Source: JBBDMC01 sp964441935 (GTDB lineage Bacteria; Pseudomonadota; Alphaproteobacteria; Rhizobiales; Kaistiaceae). From it: a DNA stretch of 32,946 nucleotides. The stretch is from assembly GCA_964441935.1 (NCBI GenBank), contig CAYTXI010000013.1, positions 1 to 32,946 on the forward strand. The letters are read 5' to 3'. The notes under the pieces are model-generated. The model made no database searches and was not told where the DNA came from. It was given only the letters and a program-made list of their open reading frames with translations. Both the position numbers and the translations under genes were made by a program. Below are positions 9,793 through 18,556 of the stretch, one piece after another. Every line of letters begins with the position of its first letter. Position 1 is the first letter of the stretch.

Positions 9793-11250
9793 TCACCGTT
9801 CGAGCCGGTCGATGAACCAGCGGGTCAGCTCAATCCACACCTGGTCCTTTTCGGCCTGATCCTCCACGCCGTGCTCGATGTTCGGGTTGTCGTTGACCTC
9901 GACGACGACGAGGCCGTCCGACGTCTCCTTGAGATCGACGCCATAGAGACCGTCGCCGATGAGTTGGGCGGCTCTGAGGCCGACGTCGATCACCGCCGGC
10001 GGCGCCTCTCCAAGCGATGGCGTATGCCAGCCGCCTTCCGAGGCCTTGCCGTCGGGGCGGTGCTTGACGATCTGCCAGTGTTTCTTGGCCATCATATACT
10101 GGCAGACGAACAGCGGTTTGCCACCGAGGACGCCGACCCGCCAGTCGAACGGCGTCGGCATGAACTTCTGAGCGAGCAGGAGGTCGGTCTCCTCGTACCA
10201 CTCCTTGAACAGGGCGGCGAGCGCGGCGGCGTTGTCGACCTTGGCAACGCCGCGGGAGAACGAGGAATCGGGCACCTTGAGGACCATGGGGAAGCCGAAC
10301 TCATCGGCAGCTGCGGTCAGATCCTGCTTGCCCGATACGATCACCGTCGGCGGCACGGCGATGCCGTTACCGGCCATCAGCTCGTGCAGGTAGATCTTGT
10401 TGGTGCAGCGGATCATCGAGATCGGATCGTCGATGACCGGCATACCTTCCTGAACGGCGCGGCGGGCGAAGCGGTAGGTGTGATTGTTGATGGACGTCGT
10501 CTCGCGGATGAACAGCGCGTCGAACTCCGCGAGCCGCGGTAGATCGCGACGGGTGATCGGCTCGACCTCGACACCAAGCTTCTCGGCAACCCGGGCCCAG
10601 TGCTTGAGGCTAGCAAAATCCGACGGCGGCAGTTTCTCGTCGGGGTTGTAAAGCACGGCGAAGGAGTAGCGCGGCGGCGCACGGTCCTTCTTGGGGCGCC
10701 ACTGACGAGCGGTGTGGCGATGGAGGGCCTCGTGGAACCGGCGCAGCTCCTCGGCCGACAGCCTGGTGACGGGCACGGAGGTCAGTCGCCGAATCTGCGG
10801 GCGGGCACCGTTGTCGATGGCGACGTCCAGCACGGGGCAGCGGAACCAGTCGAACAGCAGTCGGGCGAAGCGATCGAAGCGGTGGTCCTCGACCGCGCCG
10901 AACGAAACGAGGATGCGCGACGGTACGCTTTTGTCCTCCGCGGCCGCCAGCGCCTTGGCCAACGCATCGTCGAGCTCGGGGAGCGCCTGGGCGTAGAGCC
11001 TGCGGGCACCGAGGTCGATCATGGTCTCCGTCGACGGGATGACCCGGTGACCGCGGGCCTCGGCAAGTAGGGAGGAGTAGTAGCCGCGGCTCTGATAGGC
11101 GAAGGAGCGGGATAGGTTGATGATCTGCGGCCGGCTGCCGCGAAAGAGATTGGCCCGCGCCAGGTAATCCTTGGTGGTGATCACCTTGTGGGGAGTGTCG
11201 GCGTTGGGGAAGTCTTTGGCGGAATCGACCAGTATGACCCAATCGGCCAT
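9793..11250 (-). CDS. RimK-type ATP-grasp ligase with RLAN N-terminal domain
   Basis: A 485-aa protein. Residues about 1-200 match the RimK-like ATP-grasp N-terminal (RLAN) type, with SRSFAYQSRGYYSSLLAEARGH and ATP-grasp joining near RFARRAV. The C-terminal half is an ATP-grasp fold: FIRETTSINNHTYR, NKIYLHELMA, VLKVPDSSFSRGV (ATP-binding loop) and the metal motif VVEVNDNPNIEHGVED near residues 450-466. The RimK group joins glutamate or other amino acids to a carboxyl or amine acceptor. AGGA lies 7 bases before the ATG, which is 9 bases after the GNAT stop, so the two form an operon. Pairing with an acetyltransferase is a known theme for peptide-modifying amidoligase systems; the substrate is not known. 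Confidence 0.87.
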   Translation of the reverse strand: MADWVILVDSAKDFPNADTPHKVITTKDYLARANLFRGSRPQIINLSRSFAYQSRGYYSSLLAEARGHRVIPSTETMIDLGARRLYAQALPELDDALAKALAAAEDKSVPSRILVSFGAVEDHRFDRFARLLFDWFRCPVLDVAIDNGARPQIRRLTSVPVTRLSAEELRRFHEALHRHTARQWRPKKDRAPPRYSFAVLYNPDEKLPPSDFASLKHWARVAEKLGVEVEPITRRDLPRLAEFDALFIRETTSINNHTYRFARRAVQEGMPVIDDPISMIRCTNKIYLHELMAGNGIAVPPTVIVSGKQDLTAAADEFGFPMVLKVPDSSFSRGVAKVDNAAALAALFKEWYEETDLLLAQKFMPTPFDWRVGVLGGKPLFVCQYMMAKKHWQIVKHRPDGKASEGGWHTPSLGEAPPAVIDVGLRAAQLIGDGLYGVDLKETSDGLVVVEVNDNPNIEHGVEDQAEKDQVWIELTRWFIDRLER

Positions 11251-11259
11251 GATTAGTTC

Positions 11260-11718
11260 CTAGCGGCGCTTCGCACCGGCGAGGGATTTCTCGTAGCGCA
11301 CCGCGTTGGCCTTGTCCGCATAATATTGCGGGTAGACGCCGATCCGCCGATAGCCGGCGCGCTCGTAGAGCCGGATGGCCGACCGGTTGTCGGCGCGGAC
11401 CTCAAGACGCAGGCATTGGCAGCCGCGTCGGGCGGCCATACGCTCGGCATCGGCGAGAAGGTCGGAGGCCAGCCCGGCGCCCCGCTTGTCGGCAGCGACG
11501 GCGATCGAATAGAGGCGTGCGACGGCGCTGCCACGGCGGAAGGTGAGGAGATGGTAGCCGTCAACGGCGCCTGCCGTACCGGCGACGCGCAGGCAGGCGC
11601 TGCCGCCGGCCACGAACCGACGGAGACTTCGCCGTGAGAGGCGGTCGGCCGTGAACGCGGCGGTCTCCAGCTCGAGCAAGCCGGCGATGTCGGCCTCGCG
11701 CGCGTCACGGATTCTCAT
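11260..11718 (-). CDS. GNAT-family N-acetyltransferase
   Basis: A 152-aa acetyl-CoA-dependent acetyltransferase of the RimI type. MRIRDAREADI is the usual opening; LYSIAVAADKRGAGLASDLL carries the acetyl-CoA pyrophosphate loop (R/QxxGxG/A form, here KRGAGLA), and DNRSAIRLYERAGYRRIG is the conserved C-terminal motif B. The ATG at 11718 was chosen because GGGAAGGG precedes it closely and family homology starts there; an in-frame ATG at 11787 adds 23 residues without homology. It is first in a two-gene unit with the ATP-grasp ligase, and probably acts on the same peptide or metabolite. Confidence 0.87.
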   Translation of the reverse strand: MRIRDAREADIAGLLELETAAFTADRLSRRSLRRFVAGGSACLRVAGTAGAVDGYHLLTFRRGSAVARLYSIAVAADKRGAGLASDLLADAERMAARRGCQCLRLEVRADNRSAIRLYERAGYRRIGVYPQYYADKANAVRYEKSLAGAKRR

Positions 11719-11961
11719 GCCCTTCCCATCCGGCGGCGCCGCCCGGCATCCCACTGTGGACCACCGCCAGCCTCTGGTAGCAACCAAACGCTAACCAAGC
11801 GGGCGGCGCGGCCGTTGCGCGATTGCCGACAATGCCCAGCTATCGGCCCGACAGCGTTAGATAAAGTCTTCATTCGGTTGACTTTTTACCAATCGTTGGC
11901 GCTTCCAACCATACACTCATCCGCAAAGGACGCTCCGGCAACGGGGCAGGGAGACGTCACC

Positions 11962-13143
11962 TTGCGTGTTCTGTCGATCTTCGGCACCAGGCCGGAGGCC
12001 ATCAAGATGGCCCCGGTGGTCAAAGCGCTGGCGCGTGAGCCGACGTTTCAGTCGTATGTCGTCGTCACCGGCCAACATGACGAAATGCTGCGGCAGGTGC
12101 TCGACCTGTTCGAGATTGTGCCGGATCGCAACCTTAAGGTCATGACTGCCGACCAGACCCTCAACGGGCTAACGGTCCGTCTGTTCGAGGCGCTCGAGCG
12201 GACGCTGGTTCGGTTTCGGCCAGACCGGGTCGTCGTACACGGGGATACGACTACGGCAATGGCGGCGGCGATGGCTGCCTTTCACCGGCGCATTCCGGTG
12301 GCGCACGTCGAGGCGGGATTGCGGACCTACGACCTCAGCCAACCTTGGCCGGAGGAAATGAACCGACGCGTGGTCGACATGGTCAGCGACTTGCTGTTCG
12401 CACCGACCGAGCGCTCGCGCTCTCACCTGGAGGCCGAACGGTTGGGCGGACGCGTTCTGGTCACCGGCAACACGGTGATCGACGCTCTCCAGCAAACTTC
12501 GGCGTTGATCGACGGCGACGCCGGCCTGCGCCAGCAGTTGGCCGCCGGCCTGCCGCGGGTCGCTTTGCCACGCAAGCTGCTGCTGGTCACCGGCCACCGG
12601 CGCGAGAACTTCGGGACCGGGTTTGAGAACATCTGCGACGCCCTGCGGCGGCTTGCCGCCCGCACCGATATCGAGATCGTCTATCCGGTGCATTTGAACC
12701 GCAACGTTGGCGACGTGGTTCGTGCCCGCCTCGACGGCCTCGACAACGTTCACCTGATCGAACCGCTGGATTACGGCCGCTTCGTCTATCTGATGAAGCA
12801 AGCGCACGTCGTGCTCACCGACTCGGGCGGCGTTCAGGAAGAGGCCCCGGCGCTGGGCAAGCCGGTGCTGGTGATGCGCGACGTCACCGAGCGGCCGGAG
12901 GCCGTCGAAGCTGGGACGGTCGTCCTCGTCGGCACCGAGACACGGCGGATCGTGTCTGCGGTCAGCGAGCTGTTCGAGTCGGACCGCGCATGGCGGGGCT
13001 TTGCCGTAAGCGTCAATCCATACGGCGACGGCGCCGCGGCGCAACGGATCGTCGATGCGTTGCTCGGGCGGCACGTCGCCGAGTTCACTCCGTCGCGCGA
13101 AGCGGCCCGGCCGACCGTCCGCATGGCCTCGAGGGCGCGGTAG
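11962..13143 (+). CDS. wecB: UDP-N-acetylglucosamine 2-epimerase (non-hydrolysing)
   Basis: A 393-aa enzyme that interconverts UDP-GlcNAc and UDP-ManNAc, the sugar donor for ManNAc-containing glycans. Motifs are FGTRPEAIKMAP (7-18), HGDTTTA (93-99), HVEAGLRT (115-122), WPEEMNRR, HRRENFG and TDSGGVQEEAP, all in the order of E. coli WecB. The start is a TTG at 11962, with AGGGAGA 7 bases before it. The open frame runs back to 11815, but those residues are unrelated, and no ATG fits before FGTRPEA. It is followed after only 6 bases by the nfrB-like gene, so UDP-ManNAc is probably made for that synthase. Confidence 0.93.
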   Translation: MRVLSIFGTRPEAIKMAPVVKALAREPTFQSYVVVTGQHDEMLRQVLDLFEIVPDRNLKVMTADQTLNGLTVRLFEALERTLVRFRPDRVVVHGDTTTAMAAAMAAFHRRIPVAHVEAGLRTYDLSQPWPEEMNRRVVDMVSDLLFAPTERSRSHLEAERLGGRVLVTGNTVIDALQQTSALIDGDAGLRQQLAAGLPRVALPRKLLLVTGHRRENFGTGFENICDALRRLAARTDIEIVYPVHLNRNVGDVVRARLDGLDNVHLIEPLDYGRFVYLMKQAHVVLTDSGGVQEEAPALGKPVLVMRDVTERPEAVEAGTVVLVGTETRRIVSAVSELFESDRAWRGFAVSVNPYGDGAAAQRIVDALLGRHVAEFTPSREAARPTVRMASRAR

Positions 13144-13149
13144 CGAGCG

Positions 13150-15084
13150 ATGAACCTCTTTCTGGTGCTGTACTCCTACGCGCTGCTGGATGCGGTCGCG
13201 GCCTTCACGATCGGGTTGGCGATCGCCATACTTGTCGTCAGCTTCGACGACCTGATCGTCGATGCTTTGTACCTCTTTCGCCGGGCAAAACGCGCCATCC
13301 TCGACCGGCGGCTCTATCGCGAGCTCCCGTCCGAGAAGCTGAGGGCACAACCCGAGAAGCCGATTGCCGTTTTGGTGCCGGCGTGGCGGGAGCACGACGT
13401 CATCGCCCAGATGATCGAGAACCTGGCGAGCACGGTCGAGTACGCAAAGTACGTCGTCTTCGTCGGCACATACCCGAACGACCAGCCGACGATCGACGAG
13501 GTCGAGCGCGTCGCCCGCCGCTACCGGCAGGTTCGTCGGGTCGAGATTCCGCACGACGGACCCACGTGCAAGGCGGACTGCCTCAACTGGGTCCTGCAGG
13601 CGGCGCTGGTCCACGAGAGAGAGGTGGGCGAGGCGTTCGCAGGGTTCGTGATCCACGACAGCGAGGACGTCCTCCACCCGCTCGAGCTGGCGTTCTTCAA
13701 CCACCTGCTGCCGCGCAAGGATTTCATCCAGATCCCGGTCACTTCGCTGGAGCGGCACTACAGCGAACTGGTGGCCGGGACGTACATGGACGAGTTCGCC
13801 GAGTGGCACGGCAAGGACCTGGTCGTGCGCGAGTGGACTTCCGGCGTGGTGCCATCAGCCGGCGTCGGCACATGCTTTTCGCGCAAGGCGATGACGGCGC
13901 TGAGGGCCGAGACCGACAATCAGCCGTTCAACACGCAAAGCCTCACCGAGGACTACGACATCGGCAACCGTCTCGGCGCACTCGATATGAAGTCGATCTT
14001 CGCGCTCTACAAGGTCCAGTATCGGGTGACGCGTCGGCCGTGGTTCGGGCTGGGCAAGCCCTATCAGCGCACGCTGACTATGCCGCTGTGCGTGCGCGAG
14101 TACTTCCCCAACCGGTTCACCGCCGCCTATCGCCAGAAAGCGCGGTGGGTGCTGGGTATCAGCCTGCAGGGCTGGCAACAGCTTGGCTGGCGCGGCAGCT
14201 TGGCGACGCGGTTGCAGTATTACCGAGACCGCAAGGCAATCGTCACGCCGTTCGTCGCCATCATGGGCTACGCGGTCTTCGCCATTTTCGCTTGTTGCTG
14301 GCTCTTCGGCGGGGACTGGTTTGCCGGGTGGCGCCAGCAGTCGGCCATATTCGCCGATCCGCGCGCACAGTTGCTGTTTGCGGTGAACCTGTTGATCCTC
14401 GTATGGCGGGTCGTCCTGCGTGCATACTTCGTCGGACGCATCTACGGGCCCGACCATGCGCTCCTGTCGGTGCCGCGCATGGTGGTCAACAATTTCATCA
14501 GCTTCGCGGCGGCGTGGCGGGCCTCGCGGCTGTTCCTCTCGCACGTCATGATCGGAACCAGGCTGGTCTGGGACAAGACCGCGCACGAGTTCCCGACCGC
14601 CGAGAAGCTGGTCGCCGAACGCAAGCGCCTCGGCGAACTGCTCAAGCTGTGGCAGGCGATCGACGACACGAAGCTGTCAAAGGCACTCGATCTCCAGGCG
14701 CAGACAGAAGCGCCACTCGGACGGGTGCTGGTCGACAGCGGCTGGGTCGACGAGGCCACGCTCGCCGACGCGATCGCCTACCAAAGCGGCCTCAAGCGCG
14801 CCGAACCGAACTGGGAGACGTTCCGACGTTACGCCGCCGCGCTGCCGGCGGAGGTGTGTCGGCGGCTTAACGTCATGGCCATCGATCGCGTCGATGGCCG
14901 GATCGTCCTGGCGGCAGCCAAGCCACCGGAGATGGCCGCCATCGACGAGTTGTCGGTGCTGCTCGGCGAGCCGCCCGTCGTGCGCATCGCAACCGACAGC
15001 GAGATCAGGATCGGACTCGACGCGATGGACCGGTTCGCTAGCGAAACCGCCGGGACTCCGGCGATCGCCGCAGAGGCTGCGTGA
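13150..15084 (+). CDS. nfrB: NfrB-like membrane glycosyltransferase with C-terminal MshEN domain
   Basis: A 644-aa polysaccharide synthase. One or two N-terminal helices (about 5-35) are followed by a GT2 catalytic domain: VLVPAWREHDVI (74-85), the metal site DSED at 170-173, TEDYD at 266-270 and the acceptor motif QKARW at 329-333. More membrane helices lie at about 365-385, 407-427 and 445-470. Residues about 520-625 are a T2SSE_N/MshEN domain, with LGRVLVDSGWVDEATLADAI followed by YQ; such 24-residue motifs bind c-di-GMP in MshE. E. coli NfrB has the same order and, with NfrA and WecB, makes the phage N4 receptor glycan. No NfrA (outer-membrane partner) is in the window. The immediate upstream neighbour wecB supports the call. 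Confidence 0.9.
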   Translation: MNLFLVLYSYALLDAVAAFTIGLAIAILVVSFDDLIVDALYLFRRAKRAILDRRLYRELPSEKLRAQPEKPIAVLVPAWREHDVIAQMIENLASTVEYAKYVVFVGTYPNDQPTIDEVERVARRYRQVRRVEIPHDGPTCKADCLNWVLQAALVHEREVGEAFAGFVIHDSEDVLHPLELAFFNHLLPRKDFIQIPVTSLERHYSELVAGTYMDEFAEWHGKDLVVREWTSGVVPSAGVGTCFSRKAMTALRAETDNQPFNTQSLTEDYDIGNRLGALDMKSIFALYKVQYRVTRRPWFGLGKPYQRTLTMPLCVREYFPNRFTAAYRQKARWVLGISLQGWQQLGWRGSLATRLQYYRDRKAIVTPFVAIMGYAVFAIFACCWLFGGDWFAGWRQQSAIFADPRAQLLFAVNLLILVWRVVLRAYFVGRIYGPDHALLSVPRMVVNNFISFAAAWRASRLFLSHVMIGTRLVWDKTAHEFPTAEKLVAERKRLGELLKLWQAIDDTKLSKALDLQAQTEAPLGRVLVDSGWVDEATLADAIAYQSGLKRAEPNWETFRRYAAALPAEVCRRLNVMAIDRVDGRIVLAAAKPPEMAAIDELSVLLGEPPVVRIATDSEIRIGLDAMDRFASETAGTPAIAAEAA

Positions 15085-15141
15085 GATTTTCCGTCGACCG
15101 CCTGCTCATGCAGTGAGACTCTGGGGCTCGGGCTTGCTAAG

Positions 15142-15176
15142 GGCTTTCCCGATGTGACCACCATCGGGATCAAGCC
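15142..15176 (+). promoter_or_regulatory. Hairpin covering the SDR ribosome-binding site
   Basis: GGCTT (15142-15146) and TCCCGATG (15147-15154) pair with CATCGGGA (15162-15169) and AAGCC (15172-15176). The result is a 13-bp stem broken only by a two-base bulge (15170-15171), with a 7-base loop. The right arm contains the only plausible Shine-Dalgarno (CGGGA) and ends directly against the ATG at 15177. Folding would hide the ribosome site, as in RNA thermometers or trans-regulated leaders. It may instead be the terminator of the wecB-nfrB unit, but it has no T-run. Confidence 0.5.
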
Positions 15177-15965
15177 ATGACCGCGGAAACCGAACCTCGC
15201 CCGACCATCCCCGACCTCGCCGGCAAGGCCGTTCTCATAACCGGCGCTTCGACCGGCATCGGCGCGGCACTGGCGCGCGGCTTTGCCGGTCAGGGCGTCC
15301 GCGTGGGCCTGCACTACAATTCAAGCGTCGACGCCGCCGAGGTGGTGGCCAAGGACATCGTCGACGCCGGCGGCGAGGTGTTCCTGGTGCGCGGCGACGT
15401 GTCGGCGTCGGCCAACGCCCGGCGCATCGTCGAGGAGACGGCGGAGCACTTCGGCGGTCTCGACGGGCTGATCAACAACGCCGGGCTGATGCTCGGGCGC
15501 GTCAACTACGCCGACATGAGCGACGAACATTACGACGCGGTGATGGACCTCAATGCCCGGTCGGTGTTCGTCGCCTCACGAACCGCGATACCGTGGCTGA
15601 AGAAGAACGGCGGATTCATCATCAACACCACCTCGCTAGCAGCGCGCAACGGGGGCGGCGTCGGGGCGGGACTCTACGGGTCGTCCAAGGCCTTCGTCTC
15701 CAACTTCACGCGCGGCCTCGCCAAGGAGCTGATCGGTTTCGGTATTCGCGTCAACGCAGTGGCGCCGGGCGTCATCGAGACGCCGTTCCATGAGCGCTAT
15801 TCCACGCCCGAGCAGATGCAGGCGATGCTCGCCGCCATCCCGCAGGGGCGCCACGGTACGCCGGAGGATTGCGTCGGCGCCTACCTGTTCCTCGCCTCCG
15901 ACGCGCTATCCGGCTACATCATCGGACAGGTCATAGAAGTGAACGGCGGCCTGTTGATGCCGTGA
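15177..15965 (+). CDS. Short-chain dehydrogenase/reductase (SDR)
   Basis: A 262-aa classical SDR. The Rossmann motif is TGASTGIG (22-29), the structural NNAG is at 100-103, and the catalytic residues are Ser153, Tyr167 and Lys171 (YGSSK). The C-terminal GQVIEVNGG is typical. The residues after the glycine motif (LHYNSS) fit an NADP-preferring enzyme. It is probably a glucose-1-dehydrogenase or 3-oxoacyl-reductase relative, and the substrate cannot be read from sequence. It lies 92 bases after the nfrB-like gene on the same strand, converges on the antiporter gene with only 12 bases between stops, and sits behind the hairpin described separately. Confidence 0.88.
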   Translation: MTAETEPRPTIPDLAGKAVLITGASTGIGAALARGFAGQGVRVGLHYNSSVDAAEVVAKDIVDAGGEVFLVRGDVSASANARRIVEETAEHFGGLDGLINNAGLMLGRVNYADMSDEHYDAVMDLNARSVFVASRTAIPWLKKNGGFIINTTSLAARNGGGVGAGLYGSSKAFVSNFTRGLAKELIGFGIRVNAVAPGVIETPFHERYSTPEQMQAMLAAIPQGRHGTPEDCVGAYLFLASDALSGYIIGQVIEVNGGLLMP

Positions 15966-15977
15966 GGCGGAGCGCCG

Positions 15978-17846
15978 TCAGCGCAGAACCTCGGCGCGAC
16001 CGCCGGGCTTGCCGGCCTCGGCCTCGCGGGCTGTGCGGTACTCGGAAAGGGCACCGTTCAGCGCCTCACCGATCACCTCCGTCAGCGAGCGGGCGGTCTC
16101 GACCCGCGACAGGAAGACGTAGTCTGCCCCGGCCGCGTAGATCGCATCGCAGTCGGACAGATTGACCGCGTTGGCGATGATGATCGCGGACGGGTTGAGC
16201 TTGCGCACCGTGTGGACAAGGCGGCGGTTGTCGACGCCGCGCAAGAGATCGTCCGGGACCGTCGAGACGACAACCTTGGCCCGATCGACGCCGGCGTGGA
16301 GCAGCGTCTCGTCGTTGGCGAGGTCCCCGTATTCGACATGGGCGCCGACCTCGCGAATGCGGTTGTGAAGGGCGACGTTGAAGTCGATCACCAGGGTCTC
16401 GGAGACCAGCTGCGGGTCGTTGCGGGCAATGTCATAGAGCAGCGAGGAGGCGACGCGGTGGAAGCCGAGCAGTGCCAGCCGCCATTGTTTGTCTTCCTCG
16501 GCCTCCACCTCGGGCGGCTCGCGAAAGCCGAGCGCCGTCAGCAGCGGCGCCACCCGGGCATGAATTGCGTAGGCGGCGTTGTAAAGAGGCGTGGTGGCCA
16601 GCGCCGTCAAAACGAAGGCGAAGATGATCGCGCTGGAAACGTCGGGCGTGAGATGCCCGAGCTCGATGCCGAGGAAGGCGATGACAAGACCGAACTCCGA
16701 GATTTGCGCCAACCGCACCGAGGATACCTCGGCATTGCGCTGGTCGGTGCCGGTAAAATACAGCAGCGGGAAGAAGATGAGCTGGCGCGCGAGGATCGCC
16801 AGCAGCGCGATGACGACGGCAAGCACAGGTACCGCCCATCCTTCCGGTGCCGGAATCGTCATGCCAAGGCCGACGAAGAACAGTGTGATAAAGAAGTCCT
16901 TGACGACGCCGACTTTGGTGACGATCTCGGTCGAATAAGGAAGGTTGGCAATAGTGGCGCCGGCGATCAGCGCCGCCATTCCAGAGCCGACCGACAGGTG
17001 CCAGTTGAAGTTCAAGATCGAGACGGTCAGCGGATCGAAGCTGGTGCCGAGGAAGACCACCGCGAAACACCAGCTGATGGCGCCGACCACGACCAGTTCG
17101 GGCGTCTTGGCGATCCAGCCGAACATGAGCGGCAGCAGCGTGCGGGCGACGACGGCGGCGAGGCCAGCGAGGATGGCGATGCCGGCGAAAGACGCCACGA
17201 TGGGCAGGATCTCCGGTGCCCGGAGGCTCGGCTGGATGATGATCACGACAATCGCCCAGATGTCCTGGAAAACCAGGATGCCGAGCGAGACGCGGCCAGG
17301 CACGGTGTCGAGCTCGAAGGCTTCCTGAAACAGCTTGATGACGAGCAGCGTCGAGGAACCGGCGAGGACGACGCCGAGGTAAAGAGCGGCCAGATTGCTG
17401 CCAAGCAACGCGCCGAAGCCGACGAGGGCAAGAAGCTTGGCGACGATGAAGCCGAACACGATGGTCAGCGGATACTGGACGATGCCGGAGACGATGATGG
17501 TCTTGCCGCTGCCCATGATCTTGGCGAAGTCGATCTCGAGACCGATCATGAAGAGGAGCAGCACGAAGCCGAGCTGGGCGATGGTGTTTATGTTGTGGTC
17601 GTCGGTAACGAGCTGAAGACCCAAGGGTCCGGCGACGACGCCAGCGAGAATGAACCCGGCGATGGCAGGAAAGCGCACGCGCGCGAAGAGCACGGCCAGG
17701 ATGCCGGACATGAACAAGGCGATGCCGATGTCGTGGACGAGCGACGACATCTCGGCGCCGGCGGCGTAGGCGGGCGTGACCGTGAGGGTCAGCACCAACG
17801 CCAGGGCAGCGCCGCCCGTCCCGCCAGTCATCCTCGTTAGAGCCAT
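15978..17846 (-). CDS. CPA2 cation:proton antiporter, KefB type with C-terminal nucleotide-binding domain
   Basis: A 622-aa protein. A signal-like N-terminus (ending TVTPAYAAGAEM) precedes about 12 membrane helices of the Na+/H+-exchanger fold, including RFPAIAGFILAGVVAGPLGL, MIGLEIDF and VFQDIWAI. Residues about 440-570 form a TrkA-N/RCK-like domain beginning ALLGFHRVASSLLYDI; the usual GxGxxG is replaced by GFHRVAS, so nucleotide binding may be altered. The family exports K+ or Na+ in exchange for H+. I chose the ATG at 17846 over a GTG at 17876, since homology starts within the signal-like segment; either is possible. It is separated from the tRNA by 160 bases. Confidence 0.88.
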   Translation of the reverse strand: MALTRMTGGTGGAALALVLTLTVTPAYAAGAEMSSLVHDIGIALFMSGILAVLFARVRFPAIAGFILAGVVAGPLGLQLVTDDHNINTIAQLGFVLLLFMIGLEIDFAKIMGSGKTIIVSGIVQYPLTIVFGFIVAKLLALVGFGALLGSNLAALYLGVVLAGSSTLLVIKLFQEAFELDTVPGRVSLGILVFQDIWAIVVIIIQPSLRAPEILPIVASFAGIAILAGLAAVVARTLLPLMFGWIAKTPELVVVGAISWCFAVVFLGTSFDPLTVSILNFNWHLSVGSGMAALIAGATIANLPYSTEIVTKVGVVKDFFITLFFVGLGMTIPAPEGWAVPVLAVVIALLAILARQLIFFPLLYFTGTDQRNAEVSSVRLAQISEFGLVIAFLGIELGHLTPDVSSAIIFAFVLTALATTPLYNAAYAIHARVAPLLTALGFREPPEVEAEEDKQWRLALLGFHRVASSLLYDIARNDPQLVSETLVIDFNVALHNRIREVGAHVEYGDLANDETLLHAGVDRAKVVVSTVPDDLLRGVDNRRLVHTVRKLNPSAIIIANAVNLSDCDAIYAAGADYVFLSRVETARSLTEVIGEALNGALSEYRTAREAEAGKPGGRAEVLR

Positions 17847-17940
17847 GCGCAGATCCCCGTTAGAACCGCTCACCACGGCGATGCAACCTAGCCGGTCTGG
17901 CGGATTTCGCCAGTCTCGAGGTTGGGCAGCACGCCTCGCC

Positions 17941-17971
17941 GGCGACCGGCCGATTGTGATCGCCGGTCGCC
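17941..17971. other. Strong inverted repeat between antiporter and tRNA
   Basis: GGCGACCGGC and GAT pair with ATCGCCGGTCGCC, giving 13 base pairs with one bulged C at 17951 and a TGTG loop. It lies in the 160-base gap between the divergent antiporter and tRNA-Arg genes and has no T-run. It overlaps the possible tRNA promoter. Confidence 0.4.
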
Positions 17972-17982
17972 TGCGCTATCTA
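17954..17982 (+). promoter_or_regulatory. Possible tRNA-Arg promoter
   Basis: TTGTGA at 17954-17959 and TATCTA at 17977-17982 are 17 bases apart, followed by a GC-rich discriminator usual for stable-RNA promoters. The -10 match is only 3 of 6, so support is weak. A start near 17990 would give a short tRNA leader. Confidence 0.3.
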
Positions 17983-18006
17983 CGGCCGGCGGCGTCAAGC
18001 CCCCGG

Positions 18007-18087
<81 letters not shown>

Positions 18088-18145
18088 AACCTGCTGAGAA
18101 CTTGCTGAGGGGCCTCTGCCAAGTCAGGGGCAGCACGTCCATCAG

Positions 18146-18556
18146 TCAATTGTCCTTCGCGCCCTGGAAGATCCACGTCCAGATGTCTTGACGGAGACAG
18201 GTGGGTAGCGGCTTGTGCCTGAACGGCATGCGTATCTCGGGCGAGGCTCGCCCTTCGATGAGAACGACAAGATTGCTGTCGTCGGGGTTGCCGGGGATCA
18301 CCATCGGCCCGAATTTCGTGCCCGCCATCAATCCCTCGTAGGTCGACAGATCCAACCTGCTGGCGGTGTAGCCTTCGCCACCGGGCGAATGGCACGAGAC
18401 GCACCATCCTCTGAAGATCGGAGCTATGTCCTCAGAGTAGCTGATCTCAGTACGCTGTGCGCAAGCCTGGCGAACTGGCACCAGGGCCATCGACCCGGCA
18501 AACAGGAGCCCGCCGGCAGCGATGCTTGCAAGGAATGCCACGTTTCGGGGTCTCAT
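18146..18556 (-). CDS. Secreted c-type cytochrome, single haem
   Basis: A 136-aa exported protein. The signal peptide covers about residues 1-34 (cleavage after ACAQ). The haem-binding motif is CVSCH at 52-56 and the likely sixth ligand is Met110 in RMPF. The arrangement SEDIAPIF..WCVSCH...LDLSTYEGLMAG resembles the planctomycete-type cytochrome C domain (PF07635). GGAGGG stands 4 bases before the ATG at 18556. No oxidase or reductase partner is adjacent: it lies alone between the tRNA and the tRNA remnant. Its function may be electron transfer in the periplasm or a sensory role. The longer open frame back to 18616 lacks support. Confidence 0.83.
   Translation of the reverse strand: MRPRNVAFLASIAAGGLLFAGSMALVPVRQACAQRTEISYSEDIAPIFRGWCVSCHSPGGEGYTASRLDLSTYEGLMAGTKFGPMVIPGNPDDSNLVVLIEGRASPEIRMPFRHKPLPTCLRQDIWTWIFQGAKDN

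Noticed and set aside
11878..11906. TTGACT as a possible -35 for wecB
   Set aside because: No -10-like sequence occurs at 16-18 bases; GCTTCC is found there.
12169..13809. A 546-codon open frame on the minus strand opposite wecB and nfrB
   Set aside because: It is the antisense shadow of two clearly recognised genes in GC-rich DNA; its content is Arg/Asp/Val-rich and matches no family.
16212..17840. A 542-codon open frame on the plus strand opposite the antiporter
   Set aside because: Antisense shadow with very charged composition; the minus-strand antiporter has clear family motifs.
17941..17971. The inverted repeat as a terminator of the antiporter gene
   Set aside because: It lies upstream of the antiporter start, not after its end, so it cannot terminate it.
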